From assembly GCA_020445605.1 (NCBI GenBank), contig JAGRGH010000055.1:38180-102179 (forward strand): a stretch of 64,000 nucleotides of DNA, in the 5' to 3' direction. The position numbers and the translations under genes are program-made. The notes beneath the pieces are model-generated. The model saw only the letters and a program-made list of their open reading frames with translations, did not search any database and was not told where the DNA came from. Shown one piece after another: positions 59,382 to 64,000 of the stretch. The stretch comes from Chromatiales bacterium (GTDB taxonomy: Bacteria > Pseudomonadota > Gammaproteobacteria > JAGRGH01). Numbering within the stretch: position 1 is the first letter of the stretch; every line of letters starts with the position of its first letter.

Positions 59382-59669
59382 ATGTCGCTCGGTCCAGACG
59401 AAGTCGCGCGCATCGCGCATCTCGCCCGACTCGCGCTCGCGCCCGAAGAGGCCGCGCACTCGGCCGGCGAGCTTTCGCGCATCCTCGATCTGGTCGACCA
59501 GATGGAGGCGACGGACACCCGCCACGTCGAGCCGATGGCCCACCCGCTGGATCTCGCCCAGCGACTGCGCGCCGACGAGGTCAGCGAAACCGACCAGCGC
59601 GGGCGCTTCCAGGCCATCGCGCCGGCGGTCGAGGACGGGCTGTACCTCGTGCCGCGCGTCGTCGAATAG
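59382..59669 (+). CDS. gatC: Aspartyl/glutamyl-tRNA amidotransferase subunit C
   Basis: The small 95-residue subunit stabilising GatA-GatB: GPDEVARIAHLARLALAPEEAAHSAGELSRILDLVDQM and MAHPLDLAQRLRADEVSETDQRGRFQAIAPAVEDGLYLVPRV are typical. The ATG at 59382 matches family starts. Divergent from mreB and 9 bp ahead of gatA. Confidence 0.96.
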   Translation: MSLGPDEVARIAHLARLALAPEEAAHSAGELSRILDLVDQMEATDTRHVEPMAHPLDLAQRLRADEVSETDQRGRFQAIAPAVEDGLYLVPRVVE

Positions 59670-59678
59670 GCGCCGCCG

Positions 59679-61139
59679 ATGAGCGAACTGCACGAACTCG
59701 ATCTGGCCGGCATCGCCGCCGGACTCGCGGCCGGCGATTTTTCGGCCGTGGAGCTGACCGGCGCGCTGCTCTCGCGCATCGAGTCCCACCAGCCCCGGCT
59801 GAACGCCTTCGTCACCGTCACCCCCGAAATCGCGCTGGCCCAGGCCGCGGCGGCCGACACCGCGCGTGCCGCGGGGCGTGCCGGCCCACTGACCGGCGCG
59901 CCGATCGCGCACAAGGACATCTTCTGCACGGACGGCGTCCGCACGAGTTGTGGCTCGCGGATGCTCGACCACTTCATCGCGCCCTACGAGTCGACCGTGA
60001 CCGCCCGGCTCGATGCCGCCGGCATGGTCATGCTCGGCAAGACGAACATGGACGAGTTCGCGATGGGCTCGTCGAACGAGACCAGCTTCTACGGTCCGGT
60101 GCGCAATCCGTGGGACACCGAACGGGTGCCCGGCGGTTCGTCGGGCGGCTCGGCGGCCGCCGTGGCCGCGCGGCTCGCCCCGGTCGCCACGGGCACGGAC
60201 ACCGGCGGATCGATCCGCCAGCCGGCCGCGCTGACCGGGCTCACCGGACTGAAGCCGACCTACGGCCGCGTGTCCCGCTACGGGATGATCGCGTTCGCAT
60301 CCAGCCTCGACCAGGCAGGGCCGATGGCGCGCAGCGCCGCCGACTGTGCGCGCGTGCTCGGCGCCATGGCCGGCTTCGACTCGCGCGACTCGACCGCGCT
60401 CGAAGAGCCGGTGCCGGACTATGTCGCGGCGCTCGACCGGCCGCTCGCGGGCGTGCGCATCGGTCTGCCGCAGGAATACTTCAACGCCGGACTGGACGCC
60501 GCCACGGGTGATGTCGTGCACGCGGCCCTTGCGGAGTTCGAGCGCGCCGGCGCGAAGCTCGTCGAGATCAGCCTGCCGAACGTCGGCCTGTCGGTGCCGG
60601 CGTACTACGTCGTCGCGCCGGCCGAGGCCTCGTCCAACCTTTCGCGTTTCGATGGCGTGCGCTTCGGTCACCGCTGCGCGGCACCGGCCGATCTCGAGGA
60701 CCTCTACAAGCGTTCACGGGCCGAGGGCTTCGGCGCGGAGGTTAAACGCCGCATCATGATCGGCACCTACGCGCTGTCGGCCGGCTACTACGACGCGTAC
60801 TACCTGAAGGCCCAGAAGGTGCGCCGATTGATCGCGGACGATTTTCGCGCGGCGTTCGAATCGGTCGATCTCGTCGCCGGTCCGACCGCCCCGGGCCCGG
60901 CGTTCCGGCTCGGCGAGCGCACCGGCGACCCCGTGCAGATGTATCTGTCCGACATCTATACGATCGCGGCGAATCTCGCGGGACTGCCCGCCATGTCCCT
61001 GCCCTGCGGCCTGGTCAGCGGTCTGCCGGTCGGCCTGCAACTCGTGGGCAATTACCTCGCCGAAGGCGGACTGCTGGCCGCCGCGCATCAGTACCAGTTG
61101 CTCACGGACTGGCACACGCGCTCGCCGAGGGAGTCCTGA
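59679..61139 (+). CDS. gatA: Aspartyl/glutamyl-tRNA amidotransferase subunit A
   Basis: Amidase subunit (486 residues) that releases ammonia from glutamine for tRNA-dependent Asn/Gln formation. The amidase signature is complete: catalytic Lys in [52 protein letters not shown] with the cis-Ser, and [15 protein letters not shown] with the nucleophile Ser. Three bases from gatB. Confidence 0.98.
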   Translation: MSELHELDLAGIAAGLAAGDFSAVELTGALLSRIESHQPRLNAFVTVTPEIALAQAAAADTARAAGRAGPLTGAPIAHKDIFCTDGVRTSCGSRMLDHFIAPYESTVTARLDAAGMVMLGKTNMDEFAMGSSNETSFYGPVRNPWDTERVPGGSSGGSAAAVAARLAPVATGTDTGGSIRQPAALTGLTGLKPTYGRVSRYGMIAFASSLDQAGPMARSAADCARVLGAMAGFDSRDSTALEEPVPDYVAALDRPLAGVRIGLPQEYFNAGLDAATGDVVHAALAEFERAGAKLVEISLPNVGLSVPAYYVVAPAEASSNLSRFDGVRFGHRCAAPADLEDLYKRSRAEGFGAEVKRRIMIGTYALSAGYYDAYYLKAQKVRRLIADDFRAAFESVDLVAGPTAPGPAFRLGERTGDPVQMYLSDIYTIAANLAGLPAMSLPCGLVSGLPVGLQLVGNYLAEGGLLAAAHQYQLLTDWHTRSPRES

Positions 61140-61142
61140 GCG

Positions 61143-62585
61143 ATGGAATGGGAAACCGTCATCGGGCTCGAGATTCACGCCCAGCTCGCGACACGCTCGA
61201 AGATCTTCTCCGGCGCGTCCACGGAATTCGGCGCCGCCCCCAACACGCAGGCCTGCGCCGTTGACCTCGGTCTGCCCGGCGTGCTGCCGGTGCTCAATGC
61301 CGAGGCCGTACGCATGGCCGTGATGTTCGGGCTGGCGATCGATGCCGAAATCGGCGCGCGCTCGGTGTTCGCGCGCAAAAATTATTTCTACCCGGACCTG
61401 CCGAAGGGCTACCAGATCAGCCAGTACGAGCTGCCCATCGTCGGTCGCGGCCACGTCACGATCGAATGCGCCGACGGCAGCGCGAAGACCATCGGCGTGA
61501 CCCGCGCGCATCTGGAAGAGGACGCCGGCAAGTCACTGCACGAAGACTTCCACGGGCTGACCGGCATCGATCTCAACCGCGCCGGCACGCCGCTGCTGGA
61601 GATCGTCTCGGAACCGGACCTGCGCTCGGCGCAGGAGGCCGCCGCGTACGCGCGCAAGGTTCACGCGATCGTGACCTCGCTCGGCATCTGCGACGGCAAC
61701 ATGCAGGAAGGCTCACTGCGTTTCGACGCCAACGTTTCGGTGCGCCCGCGCGGCCAGAAAAAACTCGGCACGCGCGCGGAGCTCAAGAACCTGAACTCGT
61801 TCCGCTTTCTGGAACGCGCGGTGAATTTCGAAATCGAGCGACAGATCGACATCATCGAGTCCGGCGGCAAGGTCGTGCAGGAAACCCGCCTGTATGACGC
61901 CGAACGCAACGAGACCCGCCCGATGCGCAGCAAGGAAGAGGCAAACGACTATCGCTACTTCCCGGACCCCGACCTGCTGCCCGTCGTGATCGAACCGGCG
62001 TTCATCGACAAGGTGCGTGCCGGCCTGCCGGAACTTCCGGATGCGCGGGCACTGCGTTTTGAACAGACGCACGGCCTCGGCCACGCGGATGCCGTCACGC
62101 TTGCCACCGATCGCGCGACGGCCAAATATTTCGAATCGACCGTAGCGGCAGGTGCGGAGGCAAAGGCCGCCGCAAACTGGATCAACGGCGAACTGGCCGC
62201 CGCCCTGAATCGCGACGACTGCGCGATCGAACGCGCGCCGGTGCCGCCGAGCGCACTCGCCGGGCTGCTCGCACGCATCGCCGACGGCACGATTTCCGGC
62301 AAGATCGCCAAGCAGGTGTTCGAAGCCATGTGGGCCGGCGAAGGCGACGCGGACACGATCATTCAGGTACGCGGCCTGCAGCAGATCAGCGACAGCGGCG
62401 CACTCGAGGCGATCGTCGACGAAGTACTCGCGGCCAGCCAGGCTCAGGTCGAAAACTATCGCGCGGCCGATGCCGCGAAGCGCCCGAAAATGCTCGGCTA
62501 CTTCGTCGGCCAGATCATGAAACGCACCCAGGGCAAGGCGAATCCGCAGCAGGTCAACGAGCTGCTGCGCAGCAAGCTCGACTGA
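61143..62585 (+). CDS. gatB: Aspartyl/glutamyl-tRNA amidotransferase subunit B
   Basis: Kinase-amidase subunit (480 residues) that activates mischarged Glu-tRNA(Gln) or Asp-tRNA(Asn). It has [14 protein letters not shown], the substrate-site region [30 protein letters not shown]-like [28 protein letters not shown] and the C-terminal YqeY-like helical domain ending [18 protein letters not shown]. With gatC and gatA it forms a complete operon; the partner glutaminyl/asparaginyl-tRNA synthetases are outside the window. Confidence 0.98.
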   Translation: MEWETVIGLEIHAQLATRSKIFSGASTEFGAAPNTQACAVDLGLPGVLPVLNAEAVRMAVMFGLAIDAEIGARSVFARKNYFYPDLPKGYQISQYELPIVGRGHVTIECADGSAKTIGVTRAHLEEDAGKSLHEDFHGLTGIDLNRAGTPLLEIVSEPDLRSAQEAAAYARKVHAIVTSLGICDGNMQEGSLRFDANVSVRPRGQKKLGTRAELKNLNSFRFLERAVNFEIERQIDIIESGGKVVQETRLYDAERNETRPMRSKEEANDYRYFPDPDLLPVVIEPAFIDKVRAGLPELPDARALRFEQTHGLGHADAVTLATDRATAKYFESTVAAGAEAKAAANWINGELAAALNRDDCAIERAPVPPSALAGLLARIADGTISGKIAKQVFEAMWAGEGDADTIIQVRGLQQISDSGALEAIVDEVLAASQAQVENYRAADAAKRPKMLGYFVGQIMKRTQGKANPQQVNELLRSKLD

Positions 62586-62780
62586 TTGTTCAACAGACGC
62601 GCCTCTCACCAGCAACCGCGCCTCCTTCGCACATCCATTACGTCTGGCGGTAAATCGACGCACAACGGTCGTCACAGTTCCCACGCCGGATCGACCCGAT
62701 CGAATCACCCCAAAGCCCTGCACGGAGTTTGACCGACGTGGAATCCGGGAACGGCCATGCAGATGTTGGACCGCGTGTCA

Positions 62781-62930
62781 GCAGGCCGTTGAAATTCTTA
62801 TTTCAACCGCCTGCCATCGCGACGCAGGGGACTCTCGCCCGAAGATCGAACAGGCGGGTGTTTGATTTTCGTGCTCAACCGGAAACGGCGCTTTTCGGTT
62901 GCCATGTTGAAAAGGACGCGGATGTCAGCT
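62781..62930. repeat. Repeat family B, copy B3
   Basis: Hairpins in order: GCAGGCCGTTGAAA/TTTCAACCGCCTGC (62781-62814), the GAAGATCGAAC/GTTTGATTTTCG module (62840-62871), CCGGAAA/TTTTCGG (62879-62899) and the GTTGAAAAGGAC start of the last module, which ends there. It is the same order as in B1. It lies between gatB and the cassette gene; the 195 bases from 62586 to 62780 hold nothing clear. The 356-bp gap therefore contains only this repeat. Confidence 0.65.
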
Positions 62931-62940
62931 GCCGCGATTA

Positions 62941-62947
62941 GTTAAGC
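62941..62947 (-). other. Possible attC R'' box without its stem (truncated cassette end)
   Basis: GCTTAAC on the minus strand fits RYYYAAC, the opening box of an attC site, and overlaps the stop of the cassette gene, as such boxes often do. Beyond it, no paired stem or GTTRRRY box appears within 60 bases; instead repeat B3 begins. This suggests the attC was cut off at this point. Confidence 0.35.
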
Positions 62948-63325
62948 AGATCGGCTGACAGCGCGAAATATTTTTGCAAAACTCTTCTCTTCATCTGAAT
63001 TTAAAATTTTACATCGGTTCATTTCCCAGACCAAATGCGCTCCGAAAACATTTGAATCATCCGCGGATTTAAAACTTAACCTATACACCAGATGGGAATC
63101 AATATCAGCAGCATCATCCAAATCAGATGGCCTACAATTCGCCCAACTGTGTATACCGATGTTCGCTGCTTCTGCGCAAAAATGAAGAAGCAGACGTGTG
63201 TAAGAGGATGACACAGTAAATTCTATTCTCGAAAATTGTCCGCCAGCGACAGATCTAATCACCCGCAGACCTTCTAACCTCGATAAGAGAGTGTGTATGG
63301 CCTCAAACGGCTTGACTTCTTCCAT
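62942..63325 (-). CDS. Integron-cassette-like small protein of unknown function
   Basis: A 127-residue protein without signal peptide or membrane segment. Sequence such as LRVIRSVAGGQFSRIEFTVSSSYTRLLLHFCAEAANIGIHSW suggests a small alpha/beta fold. No family recognised. Base composition and codon choice are clearly AT-richer than the neighbours (AAA, TTT and ATA codons), pointing to transfer. The ATG is one base beyond the attC core site, the tight spacing typical of integron cassettes. The gene ends in GCTTAA, and GCTTAAC here fits an attC R'' box (RYYYAAC), but no attC stem follows. Confidence 0.6.
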   Translation of the reverse strand: MEEVKPFEAIHTLLSRLEGLRVIRSVAGGQFSRIEFTVSSSYTRLLLHFCAEAANIGIHSWANCRPSDLDDAADIDSHLVYRLSFKSADDSNVFGAHLVWEMNRCKILNSDEEKSFAKIFRAVSRSA

Positions 63326-63326
63326 T

Positions 63327-63384
63327 GCTTAACGTCAAAACTCAGCCGCCGCCGGAGGCGGTCGGCTGGAGTGACTGGTTAGAG
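63327..63384 (-). other. attC-like integron recombination site (58 bp)
   Basis: Read on the minus strand it begins CTCTAAC (R''-like, 63384-63378) and ends GTTAAGC (63333-63327), a perfect GTTRRRY R' core. Between them CAGCCGACCGCC and GGCGGCGGCTG pair with one unpaired A, and the outer CAGTCACTC pairs imperfectly with GAGTTTTGACG, giving the folded hairpin with an extra base on one side that integrases recognise. The upstream gene's stop lies inside the site and the next gene starts just after it, as in cassettes. Confidence 0.65.
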
Positions 63385-63866
63385 CGAACTACCGGACACG
63401 CGAGCCCTAATCGTTTAAGTGTTTCGTCGAGTTCGGCGTCAAAATATTCCACTAGATCAACCATCTGATCGTCGTTTTCAGGAGGGCCAGCACAATTCTC
63501 TGATGAATAATAACGGGTTGCTAGCATCATCATTCTTTTCTTGGGACGGTTTACCCAATAGGAAATATGTTGATGAACCGTCCGATTGGGAGTAACAGTT
63601 CCATCGATGAAACTCGACCACTCCGGCATCGAGTCGCAGAGCCCCCATGTGATATCTAATGCCGCAGCGTAATGTTCGAAAGCCGGATTCGCAGGATACG
63701 CCACATTGATACTGAACGACGTCTGATAGGCACCATCACCGAAAAGTTGGTACTCCTCAGCACCATCTGCGCCACTTGGCAAAGGCAGTCTTGTGGGCTC
63801 TTGTGCCCGGGAGCAAGCCGTCGAGAGCAACGCCAGAATCACAATGTATAGCAACCGCCGAGCCAT
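63342..63866 (-). CDS. Integron-cassette-like lipoprotein of unknown function
   Basis: A 174-residue protein with a lipoprotein signal (LLYIVILALLSTACSRA; lipobox Cys near residue 18). The mature part has four cysteines (LCDSM, ENCAG, GLACP) and a YQTSFSINVAYPANPAFEHYAAALDITWGLC segment; no family is recognised. The C-terminal tail SNQSLQPTASGGG is translated from the attC site, a tell-tale of cassette genes. The base composition is lower in GC than the genome core. Confidence 0.6.
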   Translation of the reverse strand: MARRLLYIVILALLSTACSRAQEPTRLPLPSGADGAEEYQLFGDGAYQTSFSINVAYPANPAFEHYAAALDITWGLCDSMPEWSSFIDGTVTPNRTVHQHISYWVNRPKKRMMMLATRYYSSENCAGPPENDDQMVDLVEYFDAELDETLKRLGLACPVVRSNQSLQPTASGGG

Positions 63867-64000
63867 AATCGCTCTAACGAGCCTGTCGAAAAACCGTGTT
63901 TGACGACGAGGCGTGATTCGTTCCGGCGGATGCGACGTTCCGATTGACCGATTGTCGCCGTTTGCAGACAGACGCGCCTGATGTTGATCGTGGCACGTTC
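63867..64000. other. Region before the cassette lipoprotein, with a possible further core site
   Basis: On the minus strand CGTTAGAGC ends 5 bases before the lipoprotein ATG, resembling a GTTRRRY core with one mismatch, and a GTCGAAAAACC stretch precedes it. This may be the end of another attC or an attI-proximal junction, but no full stem could be drawn within the window. No gene is seen to the right edge. Confidence 0.3.

Overview
The window is high-GC chromosomal DNA from a proteobacterium, most likely a gammaproteobacterium. The evidence is gene content and order: def-fmt-rsmB opposite LysM-dprA-topA-purE-tsaC-hemF, hemC-hemD-hemX-hemY, mreBCD-mrdA-mrdB-mltB-rlpA-dacC-dat-ybeD-lipB-lipA, gatCAB, and a zinc-free type HemB. 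The genus cannot be named from this sequence. No rRNA, tRNA, CRISPR array, prophage or intact insertion sequence was seen. Genes are tightly packed, with many 4-base ATGA/GTGA stop-start overlaps.

Layout. 1-7.4 kb: prlC, a GIDE-like membrane protein with lemA, a gamma carbonic anhydrase homologue, aroE-hemB, a DUF302 protein and an unaccompanied mlaC. 7.5-18.5 kb, all minus strand: papain-like NlpC/P60 protein, TPR protein, trkH, trkA, ntrX, ntrY, a DUF4390 protein, rsmB, fmt, def. 18.7-25.6 kb, plus strand: LysM protein, dprA, topA, purE, tsaC, hemF, DUF2007 protein. 25.6-32.4 kb: an MFS transporter with pdxB, a single ParA-type ATPase, an unknown secreted protein, a YeeZ-like reductase and a [2Fe-2S]-flavin reductase. 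32.4-37.2 kb: the heme-synthesis cluster hemC-hemD-hemX-hemY. 37.3-47 kb: genes of unknown or loosely assigned role (a class III cyclase-like protein, slt, an inositol-phosphatase-like gene, a thioesterase-like protein, a Sel1 protein and an altered metallo-beta-lactamase fold protein). 47.3-59.2 kb, all minus strand: a wall-elongation and lipoate block from mreB down to lipA and an ElyC-like gene. 59.4-62.6 kb: gatCAB. 62.6-64 kb: AT-richer accessory DNA.

The pathways represented are tetrapyrrole synthesis (hemB, hemC, hemD, hemF), rod-shape peptidoglycan synthesis and remodelling (mreBCD, mrdAB, mltB, rlpA, dacC, slt), potassium uptake (trkH, trkA) beside a NtrYX-like two-component pair, start-tRNA formylation and deformylation, and lipoate synthesis.

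The least expected material is in non-coding or accessory DNA. (1) The right end looks like part of an integron cassette array: a 58-bp attC-like site separates two small foreign-looking genes, and the second cassette's own attC appears cut off by a repeat. (2) Three families of hairpin-rich intergenic repeats occur. Family A is about 150 bp, has IS5-like ends and, in its best copy, a CTAA duplication; it tends to sit at gene 3' ends. Family B is modular and present three times. Element C is a single 269-bp copy with 28-bp terminal inverted repeats lying inside the hem gene cluster. (3) The NtrX-like regulator has lost essentially every residue needed for ATPase and sigma54 activation while keeping its receiver and DNA-binding domain. 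(4) A metallo-beta-lactamase fold protein lacks two zinc-1 histidines.
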